From contig NZ_JAGIOO010000001.1 in assembly GCF_017876755.1 (NCBI RefSeq), forward strand, positions 6,247,786 through 6,311,785: a stretch of 64,000 nucleotides of DNA, read 5' to 3'. The number at the start of each line of letters is the position of its first letter. The first letter of the stretch is position 1. Below, in pieces: positions 29,701 to 37,356 of this stretch. The notes beneath the pieces were generated by a model. It saw only the letters and a list, made by a program, of their open reading frames with translations. It had not been told where the DNA came from and did not search any database. Origin of the DNA: Crossiella equi. Lineage in GTDB: Bacteria; Actinomycetota; Actinomycetes; Mycobacteriales; Pseudonocardiaceae. The position numbers were made by a program, and so were the translations under genes.

Positions 29701-31215
29701 TCAGCGTGTCAGCAAGTCGCGGGCGTCCAGGTGGCCGAACAGGCCGTCCGGGCCGCGCAGCTCCCCGGCCAGGCGCAGTGCCGCCGCCCGGTTGCCCTCG
29801 GTCAGCAGGCGGGCCAGCTCGTGCGCGTGCCCGCCGTGCACCTTCGCGCGCCGCCGGGCGTAGTCGGCCGCGGAGTCCTTGGTCACCATGAACGCCCAGT
29901 CGCTGGACAGGCTCAGCAGCGCCTCGCGCACCAGCTGGTCGAAGGCCGGGTCCCGCACGGTCGCGCCCAGTGAAGCGTCCACAGTGGACAGGAGGCGGCG
30001 TTGCAGGTCCGCGCCGTCGGTGACCAGGTCCGCGACCTGCTCGCCGTCCCACACCCGCCAGTCCTTGCCCGAGCCCCACGAGGAGGCGGGCAGGTCCACC
30101 GGGCCGCCCAGGTGCCCGGCCTCCAGAGCACCCCGCAGTGTGGTGACCCGCACCCCGGCCTCGGGCAGGGCGCGCAGCACCGCCGCCAGCCACCGCGGGC
30201 CCTCGTGCCACCAGTGCCCGAACAGCTCGGTGTCGTAGGCGGCCACCACCAGGCCCGGCTTCCCGTCGCGCTCGGCCAGCTCGGTCAGGCGGCGCACCAC
30301 GGTGCCCACGAAGTCCGCCGCGTGCCGGGCCACCGCGGCCGCGGCCAGCTCCGGCTCGTACGGGCGCTTCTGCTCCGGCGGCACGTTCTTGCCGGTGACC
30401 CGCGAGGGCTTGAGCCCGGACGGGTGGTCGTAGGTGTGGAAGTCCCGGTAGGCGGGGTCGCCGGGGTACCCGGCCTTCGGCGACCAGACGCGGTAGGTGA
30501 CCTCCAGGTCGCGCCCGAAGCACACCACGTCGGTGTCGCCGACCGTGCGCGCGGCCGAGGTCTGCCCGTGCAGCGCGGGCCCGTCCACCAGGAACCGGCG
30601 CACCCCGGCGGCGGCGTAGCCCCGCTCCATGCCCGGCGCGTAACCGCACTCCGGTGCCCAGATGCCCTCCGGCGCCCTGCCCAGGCGGGACGCGGTGTCG
30701 GCCAGGCCCAGCCGCAGTGCGAAGGCACGCAGCCGCTCGTCCAGCAGCGGCTGGAACGGGTGGGTGGCCGGGCCGCCGATCAGCTCCACCACGCCGCTGT
30801 CCACCAGGGGCCGCAGCACGGGGGAGAAACCGTGTCGCCAGCGCGCCTCGAACTCCTCGATGGCCTGGGTGGCCTGCCGGTGCTCGGCGGCGGCCAGCTC
30901 GCCCAGCAGCGGGTCCGCGCCGCGCCACTGGTGCGCGGCGAAGTGCGCGCGGTTGAGCCAGGAGCCCAGCCAGTGGTGGTGGGCGCGCAGCGCGTACGGG
31001 TCATCCAGCTGCGCGGCCAGCACCGGCGTCACGCCCAGCGTCAGCACGTCCGTGCGGCCCTGCTCGGCGAACTCCTCCAGCAGCCGCACCACGGGCTGGT
31101 AGGAGTGCGCCCAGGCCTGGTAGAGCCACTCCTCGCCGACCGGCCACACGCCGTGGTGGCTCAGCCAGGGCAGGTGGCTGTGCAGCACCAGGCTGAACGT
31201 GCCGATCGGCCTCAC
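29701..31215 (-). CDS. GH57-family alpha-glucan branching enzyme-like protein, Rv3031-like
   Basis: A 504-residue GH57 protein. SLVLHSHLPWLSHHG is the conserved motif 1; the nucleophile Glu is in WAPECGYAPG (about residue 189) and the acid Asp in AYDTELFGHWW (about 328). GH57 members of this subgroup are alpha-1,4-glucan branching enzymes. The homologue Rv3031 sits between Rv3030 and Rv3032 in M. tuberculosis (from memory). GTG at 31215 overlaps the methyltransferase stop by 4 bp. It probably branches the polymer made by the adjacent glycosyltransferase. Distinct from GlgB, so two branching systems exist in the window. Confidence 0.9.
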   Translation of the reverse strand: MRPIGTFSLVLHSHLPWLSHHGVWPVGEEWLYQAWAHSYQPVVRLLEEFAEQGRTDVLTLGVTPVLAAQLDDPYALRAHHHWLGSWLNRAHFAAHQWRGADPLLGELAAAEHRQATQAIEEFEARWRHGFSPVLRPLVDSGVVELIGGPATHPFQPLLDERLRAFALRLGLADTASRLGRAPEGIWAPECGYAPGMERGYAAAGVRRFLVDGPALHGQTSAARTVGDTDVVCFGRDLEVTYRVWSPKAGYPGDPAYRDFHTYDHPSGLKPSRVTGKNVPPEQKRPYEPELAAAAVARHAADFVGTVVRRLTELAERDGKPGLVVAAYDTELFGHWWHEGPRWLAAVLRALPEAGVRVTTLRGALEAGHLGGPVDLPASSWGSGKDWRVWDGEQVADLVTDGADLQRRLLSTVDASLGATVRDPAFDQLVREALLSLSSDWAFMVTKDSAADYARRRAKVHGGHAHELARLLTEGNRAAALRLAGELRGPDGLFGHLDARDLLTR

Positions 31216-31964
31216 GGGCGCACCGCCACGGCCACCAGGTCCAGGCTCGCGTCCAGGTCCCGGCCGTGCAGGTCGAAGTCCGCGATGCCCACCGAGGCCA
31301 CGTCCGCGAGCAGGTCCGGCGGCCAGCCCCCGTCGCCGAGTACCACGCGCACCTGGGCGTCGATGAGCCCGTCGTACCGCGCGTCCAGCTCGCGCAGCCG
31401 CGCGCCGTGGTGCAGCCCGGCCAGCAGCTCGACCTCGAACCCGGCCTCGCGCAGCAGCCCGTCCAGCTCGGCGGGGGCCAGCTCCCGCGTGTGGAACGGG
31501 TTGAGCGGGGTGTCCCGGCCGGGGGAGAAGGTGATGCGGTTGGGCGTGGTCAGCAGCAGCCGCCCGCCTGGGCGCAGCACGCGCAGGCACTCGCGCAGGA
31601 AGCCCTCCTGGTCCCACAGGTGTTCCAGCACCTGGAGGTTGGCCACCACATCCACCGCCCCGTCGCGCAGCGGCAGCGAGGCCAGGTTCCCGCGCAGCAC
31701 CGCCACCCGGGGGTAGGCGCGGGCCACGTGGGCCACGGTCAGCGCGTCGTAGTCGAGCCCGACCACCCGCGCGGCCACCGAGGCGATGAGGTCGGCGCCG
31801 TAGCCCTCGCCACAGCCCGCCTCCAGCACGGTGGCACCCGCGCAGTGCGGCAGCAACGCCGCGTACGCCGCCTCGTGGCGCCGGAACCAGTAATTTTCCT
31901 CGGCGATCCCGGGGACGGTGCGCTCTCCGGTGAGGGGCAGCGATTCGGCGGTCACCCTCCGCAC
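31212..31964 (-). CDS. SAM-dependent methyltransferase, Rv3030-like
   Basis: A 250-residue class I methyltransferase. Motif I is VLEAGCGEGYGADL (46-59); VVANLQVLEHLWDQEGFLREC and LRPGGRLLLTTPNRITFSPG follow. In mycobacteria the homologue is a candidate methyltransferase for methylglucose lipopolysaccharide. It is the first gene of the three-gene leftward operon with the GH57 enzyme and GT4, all overlapping or close. The start is ambiguous: GTG at 31964 or at 31955; the region GGTAGGGTGCGGAGG serves as Shine-Dalgarno for one or both. Acceptor sugar position unknown. Confidence 0.88.
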   Translation of the reverse strand: MRRVTAESLPLTGERTVPGIAEENYWFRRHEAAYAALLPHCAGATVLEAGCGEGYGADLIASVAARVVGLDYDALTVAHVARAYPRVAVLRGNLASLPLRDGAVDVVANLQVLEHLWDQEGFLRECLRVLRPGGRLLLTTPNRITFSPGRDTPLNPFHTRELAPAELDGLLREAGFEVELLAGLHHGARLRELDARYDGLIDAQVRVVLGDGGWPPDLLADVASVGIADFDLHGRDLDASLDLVAVAVRP

Positions 31965-31994
31965 CCTACCGGTCAGTAACTCCAGGTACGAGGG

Positions 31995-33041
31995 TCAGTC
32001 CGTTTTCCGCTCCGGCGCGATCTGTGCCAGGCGGCCAACCAGGGCGTTAGCGAGGTGCTGGAAGTCCTGGTAGCACTTCTGTACGTAGGTCTGAGTGCTC
32101 CCGATCGCGCCGTCGGCCGTGCGCAGGTCGAACATGGGCTTGCGTGCGTCATGGGCCAGCGGCATCAGGCTGCGATAGTTCTTCAGTGTGGCCAGCTCGT
32201 ATTCGTCATGGGTTTCGGCGCTGTCGAGCACGGCGGCTGCGAACACTTCGGGAATGCGGTCCAACCAGCGTTGATATGCCTGAACCGGCCTGTCCAGACG
32301 CATACTGGGCTGCATGATCACATACCCCAACGGGAGCATGCTTCCGGAGGGGGCCTCGATGTCTGCTGGCATCTCCGGCAGCACCTGCCTTTGCCAGACC
32401 CTTCGCCAATCGCGCAGCGTCGGGCCCAGGTTGCGCAGGCCGCGGAGTGAGAACAGATCGGCGGCCAGCGGCATGAGTACCGTGTCGGCGGACAGCAATG
32501 CCGCGCGGTTGATGGCCCCCAGGTTGGGTCCGACGTCGATGAGAACGAGATCGGCCTCCACGGAACGACGGATTTGTTCGATGACGCGGTAGAAGGCGGT
32601 GGTGATGCGCAGTGCCGCGTCATCACCCACGACCCCTCTGGGCCATGCGTCGGAGAGGCGGGCCTCGAATGAACTCAGCTTCAGGTCCCCTGCCAGCAGC
32701 CACAGGCCGTAAGTGATTTCTACCGGTGCGGGTACTCGAATGTCGCCCAGTCCCTTGAGGATCGGTTCAACCGCATCCACGATAGTTCCCGCGTTGGCGG
32801 GAATCACCGTCTCCCGGGGACCCCGTCTCGGTGAGGCATCTGGCGGCAACGCACCATCTGGCTCCCGCCAGATGGATTCCAGCTCCTCGTCGTCGAGAAA
32901 GACCGAGGTCAAGTTGGACTGGGGATCCAGGTCCACGGCGAGCACTCGGTGTCCCTGCCGGTTCAGCATGTGTGCCAGGTGGTAGGTCAGCGTTGTCTTG
33001 CCAACGCCTCCCTTGTTGTTGAACAACGCGATCGAGGTCAT
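31995..33041 (-). CDS. ParA-like deviant-Walker ATPase, partner in a two-gene module
   Basis: A 348-residue ParA/MinD-family ATPase. The deviant Walker A NNKGGVGKTTL is at 8-18, with signature Lys10 and catalytic Lys15; the switch region LAVDLDPQSNL and Walker B DLVLIDVGPN are present. It is longer than chromosomal ParA, with an extra C-terminal helical part (PMFDLRTADGAIGSTQ). There is no ParB gene and no parS-like site. The start overlaps the upstream AlbA_2/GHKL gene stop by 4 bp (ATGA) and AGGAAGG precedes it. Codons use more A/T at third positions than the neighbours, suggesting horizontal transfer. Probably an effector or sensor ATPase in a defence-like module (inference). Confidence 0.85.
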   Translation of the reverse strand: MTSIALFNNKGGVGKTTLTYHLAHMLNRQGHRVLAVDLDPQSNLTSVFLDDEELESIWREPDGALPPDASPRRGPRETVIPANAGTIVDAVEPILKGLGDIRVPAPVEITYGLWLLAGDLKLSSFEARLSDAWPRGVVGDDAALRITTAFYRVIEQIRRSVEADLVLIDVGPNLGAINRAALLSADTVLMPLAADLFSLRGLRNLGPTLRDWRRVWQRQVLPEMPADIEAPSGSMLPLGYVIMQPSMRLDRPVQAYQRWLDRIPEVFAAAVLDSAETHDEYELATLKNYRSLMPLAHDARKPMFDLRTADGAIGSTQTYVQKCYQDFQHLANALVGRLAQIAPERKTD

Positions 33042-34219
33042 GGTGCCTTCCTGAGCACGACGGTCCACGACGAATCGTCCACGGTGAACTCTGCTGGTGG
33101 GTTGCCGTTCCGTTCCAGTGCTGTCTGGATTCGACCAATGCCTCGGCCAAACCGGTTGACATAGCCGAGCGCCTTCATCGCCGCGGCCAGGGACGGGTTC
33201 CGGTAGTCGTTCACCCGCGCGTAGTTGTCTCGGTTCACCTGGCCGTACGGGCCGCCTGGGTTCGTCACCTCGATCCGGTCGTCAAACCACACCACCCGGA
33301 CAGGCGCGTACGAGGACTCGTAGTTGCGGTGCATCACCGCGTTCATGCACACCTCGCGCAGGGCCTCGAACGGGTAGTCCGGGCGGCTGTGTTCGCGGAA
33401 GTCGTCCTCTTCGGTCAGCCGGGTGTGCAGGTGTCCTCTCAGTACAGCGGCCAGCCTGGTCGCGCTGCCAACGACATTCGACCGTAGTTCCTGCTCGTCG
33501 GACACGGCGGCGTCCAGGTCGGTGCCCTGGTAGCGGACGAACTGCAGGTAGGCACCCGGGATGTGTGCACCGGGATCCACGCCGACGACCAGCAGACCGA
33601 GCACGGTCGGCACCTGGTCCGAAGTAGCCATACGCAAGGAGGCCAGCTGCGCTTCGATGGGGCGGTGGTTCTCCGCGATGATCTCCGGAGCGACCATGGA
33701 CGGGAGGTAGTCGCTCCGGAACAGAGACAGGTCAAGGTCGTCTGTGGTCGCGGTGTGGACCGGCCTGGTGTCATATGGGCCGTCCAAGGCTCGACGCCGC
33801 TCGCTCAGAACGCGTTCGTCTTCCCGCCCGGCTGCCCGGGTGGTCGGGCCGGGTCGCACCCAGGCGACGCCCTTGAACCGAACTGGCGGTGTGGAGGACG
33901 GCTCAACTCGGACTTGGACAATCGGGCTGCCTTTGAAGCTCGCCACCTCCACGATCACGGAGGGACGGTCCAGGATCAGGCCGCTGTCGCGAAAGAGGTC
34001 GGTCAGCGCCCGCAACGCCTGGTCGCTGGTGTCCACCCCGGGGACCGGGTCACCCTTGTCGTCGACCCCGATCAGCAGGCTGCCGCCGCCAGTGCCGGCG
34101 AGGTCATTGGCGAAGGCGCACACAGCCTTGGCGAGCTTGTCGCGGTCCTTGCTCGACTCCTTGAACTCCAGGCTGGTGGTCTCCTTGGTGCCAAGGAGCT
34201 CGGCAAGGTCCTCGCTCAT
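33038..34219 (-). CDS. AlbA_2 (Schlafen-like) domain protein with C-terminal GHKL-type ATPase
   Basis: A 393-residue protein. The N-terminal AlbA_2/divergent AAA_4 domain (about 1-130) has TSLEFKESS, FANDLAGTGGGSLLIGVDDKG and VEPSSTPPVRFKGVAWVRPG. The C-terminal third resembles the HATPase_c_4 domain: EVCMNAVMHRNYESS, VVWFDDRIEVTNPGGPYGQV and RFGRGIGRI. Such proteins are putative transcriptional regulators, helicase-like or immunity proteins and recur in prokaryotic defence islands; eukaryotic Schlafens have related N-terminal folds. It is the first gene of the ParA-like module, starts 44 bp after the degV stop and sits next to a 21-bp palindrome. Lower GC than its neighbours. Confidence 0.85.
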   Translation of the reverse strand: MSEDLAELLGTKETTSLEFKESSKDRDKLAKAVCAFANDLAGTGGGSLLIGVDDKGDPVPGVDTSDQALRALTDLFRDSGLILDRPSVIVEVASFKGSPIVQVRVEPSSTPPVRFKGVAWVRPGPTTRAAGREDERVLSERRRALDGPYDTRPVHTATTDDLDLSLFRSDYLPSMVAPEIIAENHRPIEAQLASLRMATSDQVPTVLGLLVVGVDPGAHIPGAYLQFVRYQGTDLDAAVSDEQELRSNVVGSATRLAAVLRGHLHTRLTEEDDFREHSRPDYPFEALREVCMNAVMHRNYESSYAPVRVVWFDDRIEVTNPGGPYGQVNRDNYARVNDYRNPSLAAAMKALGYVNRFGRGIGRIQTALERNGNPPAEFTVDDSSWTVVLRKAP

Positions 34220-34227
34220 GCGGTCAT

Positions 34228-34248
34228 AGTGTCACGCCCGGTGACACT
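34228..34248. promoter_or_regulatory. 21-bp palindrome at the promoter of the AlbA_2/ParA module
   Basis: Perfect 8-bp arms agtgtcac and gtgacact flank gcccg. It is 8 bp upstream of the AlbA_2-gene ATG at 34219, where the -10 region would be, so a bound regulator would block transcription. It may instead terminate degV, which ends 16 bp upstream. Confidence 0.5.
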
Positions 34249-34263
34249 CACCCGGCAGGACGC

Positions 34264-35109
34264 TCAGCGCAGCGGCGAGATCGTCACGCCCAGCGCACCC
34301 GGCCCGACGTGCGCTCCTATTATCGAGCTGACCTGCGTCAACAGGAACTCGCGCCCGTAGGGCACCTTTCGCTGGAGCTGGCCCAGCAGCTCCTGGGCGC
34401 GCTCCGGCGAGCCGAAGTGCTCCACCGCCACGTCCACCGGGCGGTCGCCCGCCCGGGAGACCGCCGCCTCCACCACGCGCTCCAGGGCGCGGTCGGTGCC
34501 GCGGGCCTTGGTGAAGGGCACGATCTTGCCTCGGTCCAGGGTGAGCACCGGTTTGATGTTGAGCGCGGTGCCGATCACGGCCGAGGCCGCGCCGATCCGG
34601 CCGCCCTTGCGCAGGTACTCCAGGGTGTCGACGTAGATGAACTCGCTCGCGTGGTGGCAGCGGAACTTCGCCAGCGCCCGGACCTGCTCGGCGTCGGCGC
34701 CGCTGCGCGCGGCCTCGGCGGCGGCCAGCGCGCCGTAGCCCAGGCTCATGCCGCAGGACAGCGAGTCGACCACGTGCACCGGGATGCGGGCCTGGGTGGC
34801 GGCCTCGCGCGCGGCGTTGACCGTCTCGGACAGCGCGCCGGACAGGTGCAGCGAGACGATCGCCTGCGCACCCTTCGCGGCGGCCTCCTGGTAGGTCCAG
34901 AAGAACGCGGCCGAGGGCGGCGGGGAGGTGGTGACCTGGGCCTGCTCGCGCATCGCGGCGGCCACCTCGTCGGGCGGGAGGTAGGCCTCGTCACTGAGCC
35001 GCTCGCCCACCTGGAGCTGGAGCTGGACCACGGAGATGTTGAGGCGTTCGGCGAGCCCGGGCGGCAGGCACGCCGTCGAGTCGGTGACCACTGCTACTCG
35101 CCGGTACAT
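34264..35109 (-). CDS. DegV family fatty-acid-binding protein
   Basis: A 281-residue DegV protein. VAVVTDSTACLPPGL is the N-terminal fatty-acid carboxylate-binding motif; TTSPPPSAAFFWTYQEA, VSLHLSGALSETVNAAREAA and RKGGRIGAASAVIGTALNIKPVL are family hallmarks. In Gram-positive bacteria DegV (FakB) presents fatty acid to FakA kinase for acyl-phosphate formation, though no FakA gene is adjacent. Conserved near etf genes in actinobacteria. ATG at 35109; the frame's upstream 17 codons are not part of the family. The following module begins 44 bp after its stop. Confidence 0.92.
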   Translation of the reverse strand: MYRRVAVVTDSTACLPPGLAERLNISVVQLQLQVGERLSDEAYLPPDEVAAAMREQAQVTTSPPPSAAFFWTYQEAAAKGAQAIVSLHLSGALSETVNAAREAATQARIPVHVVDSLSCGMSLGYGALAAAEAARSGADAEQVRALAKFRCHHASEFIYVDTLEYLRKGGRIGAASAVIGTALNIKPVLTLDRGKIVPFTKARGTDRALERVVEAAVSRAGDRPVDVAVEHFGSPERAQELLGQLQRKVPYGREFLLTQVSSIIGAHVGPGALGVTISPLR

Positions 35110-35213
35110 GGGCCTGGACGCTAGCCCTCGTATCAAAGGATTGCATCCAGGAGAGCGCATTCAGCCCCAAGATGCGACGCGCCGCACGTCACGGAGGTGA
35201 GGACCATCACGAA

Positions 35214-35227
35214 TTAGGCTCACCTAA
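35214..35227. promoter_or_regulatory. Iron-box-like inverted repeat upstream of etfB
   Basis: The sequence ttaggctcacctaa has perfect TTAGG/CCTAA arms and equals the right 14 bases of the 19-bp DtxR/IdeR/DmdR iron box (TTAGGTTAGGCTCACCTAA, recalled). The left flank (acgaa) does not match. It lies 145 bp upstream of the etfB ATG, so it could act in iron-dependent repression of an etf promoter or of the leftward degV. Binding is not shown. Confidence 0.45.
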
Positions 35228-35244
35228 GTCGCCTTGCAGGCAGA

Positions 35245-35258
35245 TTACCCGTGGGTAA
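35245..35258. promoter_or_regulatory. 14-bp palindrome upstream of etfB, possible operator
   Basis: Perfect 6-bp arms ttaccc and gggtaa flank gt. It is 114 bp upstream of etfB and 18 bp after the iron-box-like site. The regulator is not recognised. Confidence 0.35.
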
Positions 35259-35371
35259 CATGTGGGTGGTCGAGGCCACCGTGCAGCGGGGGCTTTCGAC
35301 ATGGGAAGGTTCGGGAAGATCCTCCCCTACAGGTGGATGCCGTCCTTGATCTCGGAGGTCGAAGAGGACCC

Positions 35372-36154
35372 ATGAACATCGTCGTCCTGGTCAAGCAGGT
35401 GCCCGACACCTATTCCGAGCGCAAGCTCACCGAAGCCGACCACACGCTGGACCGTGACTCGGCCGACGCGGTGCTCGATGAGATCAACGAGCGCGCGGTC
35501 GAAGAAGCCCTCCGGCTCCAGGAGGCGCACGGCGGCGAGGTGACCGTGGTCGCCATGGGCCCCGAGCGCACCACCGAGGCCATCCGCAAGGCCCTGTCCA
35601 TGGGTGCGGACAAGGCCATCCACCTCAGCGACCCGGCGCTGCACGGCTCCTGCGCGGTCTCCACCGCCAAGGCGCTGGCCAAGGTCGTCGGCACCGTCGA
35701 GGGCGTGGACCTGGTCATCGCGGGCAACGAGTCCTCCGACGGTCGCGGCGGCGCCGTGCCGGCCATGGTCGCCGAGGTGCTGGGCCTGCCGTCCATCAGC
35801 CAGGCCACCAAGGTCGAGGTCGACGGCGGCACCGTGAAGGTCGAGCGCGTCACCGACGAGGGCAAGGCGTTCGTCGAGGCGAGCCTGCCCGCCGTGGTCA
35901 GCGTGACCGAGAAGATCAACGAGCCGCGCTACCCGTCCTTCAAGGGCATCATGGCCGCGAAGAAGAAGCCGGTCAGCTCGCTGACCCTGGCCGACGCGGG
36001 CATCGACGCCTCCGAGGTCGGCCTCGCCGGCGCCAAGACCACCGTCACCGCCTCCGCCGCCAAGCCCCCGCGCTCCGGCGGTCAGAAGATCGAGGACGAC
36101 GGCACCGGCGGCACCAAGATCGTCGAGTACCTGTCCGCGCAGAAGCTCGTCTGA
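35372..36154 (+). CDS. etfB: Electron transfer flavoprotein beta subunit EtfB (FixA)
   Basis: A 260-residue ETF beta subunit. MNIVVLVKQVPDTYSE is the classic N-terminus, LPSISQATKVEVDGGTVKVE and the C-terminal YPSFKGIMAAKKKP are typical. It binds AMP and, with EtfA, accepts electrons from acyl-CoA dehydrogenases and passes them to the respiratory chain. ATG at 35372 is preceded by GAAGAGGACCC. EtfA follows after 22 bp. Homologous to Rv3029c (fixA) in M. tuberculosis, with the same neighbours. A possible iron-box-like site is upstream. Confidence 0.96.
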   Translation: MNIVVLVKQVPDTYSERKLTEADHTLDRDSADAVLDEINERAVEEALRLQEAHGGEVTVVAMGPERTTEAIRKALSMGADKAIHLSDPALHGSCAVSTAKALAKVVGTVEGVDLVIAGNESSDGRGGAVPAMVAEVLGLPSISQATKVEVDGGTVKVERVTDEGKAFVEASLPAVVSVTEKINEPRYPSFKGIMAAKKKPVSSLTLADAGIDASEVGLAGAKTTVTASAAKPPRSGGQKIEDDGTGGTKIVEYLSAQKLV

Positions 36155-36176
36155 CAGCAGAGAAGGAGGAAGACCC

Positions 36177-37133
36177 ATGTCCGAGGTACTGGTCCTCGTC
36201 GACCACGTGGACGGCGAGATCAAGAAGTCGACCTTCGAGCTGCTGTCGGCCGCTCGGGGCATCGGCGAGCCGAGCGCCGTGGTCGTCGGCGCGCCCGGCA
36301 CCGCCGCCAAGCTCAAGGAGGCCCTGGCCTCCCACGGTGCGGCCAAGGTCTACGTGGCCGAGTCCGAGGAGGCCGCGAACGTCCTGGTCTCCCCGAAGGT
36401 CGCCGTGCTGGCCGACCTGGTCGCCCGCGTGAGCCCGGCCGCCGTGCTGGTCTCCGCGACCGTCGACGGCAAGGAGGTCGCGGGCCGCCTGGCGATCCGC
36501 GTGGACTCCGGTGTGCTCACCGACGCGGTCGAGGTCAACGCGGACGGCTCCGTCGTCCAGTCGATCTTCGGCGGCTCCTACAGCGTGCAGGCCAAGGTCA
36601 GCGTGGGCGTGCCGATCATCTCGGTCCGCCCGGGCGCCGTGGAGGCCGTGCCCGCCGACGGTGCCGCCGCGGAGGAGACCGTCGAGGTCCCCGCCGCCAC
36701 CGGCAACGTCGCCAAGGTCACCGGCCGCGAGCCGGTCGTCGGTGGCGACCGCCCCGAGCTGACCGAGGCCACCGTGGTGGTCTCCGGTGGCCGCGGTGTC
36801 GGCAGCGCGGAGAACTTCAACGTCGTGGAGCAGCTCGCGGACAGCCTCGGCGCGGCCGTGGGCGCCTCGCGCGCGGCGGTGGACTCCGGCTACTACCCGC
36901 ACCAGTTCCAGGTCGGCCAGACCGGCAAGACCGTGGCCCCGCAGCTCTACATCGCGCTGGGCATCTCCGGTGCGATCCAGCACCGCGCGGGCATGCAGAC
37001 CTCGAAGACCATCGTCGCGGTGAACAAGGACGCCGAGGCGCCCATCTTCGAGATCGCCGACTTCGGCATCGTGGGCGACCTGTTCAAGGTGGCCCCGCAG
37101 CTGACCGACGAGGTCGCCAAGCGCAAGGGCTGA
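36177..37133 (+). CDS. etfA: Electron transfer flavoprotein alpha subunit EtfA (FixB)
   Basis: A 318-residue ETF alpha subunit. [29 protein letters not shown] begins the FAD domain ([14 protein letters not shown] about 200-213), and [20 protein letters not shown] holds the FAD-binding Gly-Gln-Thr-Gly-Lys; [21 protein letters not shown] closes it. Forms the FAD-carrying heterodimer with EtfB, linked by 22 bp and a strong Shine-Dalgarno (AGAAGGAGG). A UUCG-loop hairpin follows. Supplies electrons from beta-oxidation, fitting the enoyl-CoA hydratase elsewhere in the window. Confidence 0.96.
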   Translation: MSEVLVLVDHVDGEIKKSTFELLSAARGIGEPSAVVVGAPGTAAKLKEALASHGAAKVYVAESEEAANVLVSPKVAVLADLVARVSPAAVLVSATVDGKEVAGRLAIRVDSGVLTDAVEVNADGSVVQSIFGGSYSVQAKVSVGVPIISVRPGAVEAVPADGAAAEETVEVPAATGNVAKVTGREPVVGGDRPELTEATVVVSGGRGVGSAENFNVVEQLADSLGAAVGASRAAVDSGYYPHQFQVGQTGKTVAPQLYIALGISGAIQHRAGMQTSKTIVAVNKDAEAPIFEIADFGIVGDLFKVAPQLTDEVAKRKG

Positions 37134-37178
37134 ACCCACTTCTGCCGGGCACTTAGCCCGACAGGATGAAGTTGACCT

Positions 37179-37223
37179 CCGAGGGGGTTCCGGGGCCGTT
37201 CGCGGCCACCGGGACCCCCTCGG
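37179..37223 (+). terminator. Very stable hairpin terminator with UUCG loop downstream of etfA
   Basis: A 10-bp outer stem (37179-37188 with 37214-37223) continues through a T-G pair, four more pairs, one bulged A and a 5-bp inner stem closed by a ttcg tetraloop (37199-37202). It begins 46 bp after the etfA stop and precedes the next gene at 37357. Confidence 0.9.
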
Positions 37224-37356
37224 TGCTGTCTCGCCAGCTCACGCGGCCTTCACACTCGGGGGGACCCTGAGGGGGGCACAGGGTCTTCACCGATTTTCCA
37301 CCGACGCGTCATCGAATGGACTTTCCTCGGGCCGAATGGCCAGGTAAACCGGGTGC

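Noticed and set aside
31995-33041. Calling the ParA-like gene a chromosome or plasmid partition gene
   Set aside because: No ParB partner and no parS-like sites (tgtttcacgtgaaaca) nearby; the partner is an AlbA_2/GHKL protein.
33038-34219. Calling the AlbA_2 protein a RecG-like helicase
   Set aside because: It has no helicase motifs; only the GHKL-like C-terminal part resembles proteins often mislabelled as RecG-type.
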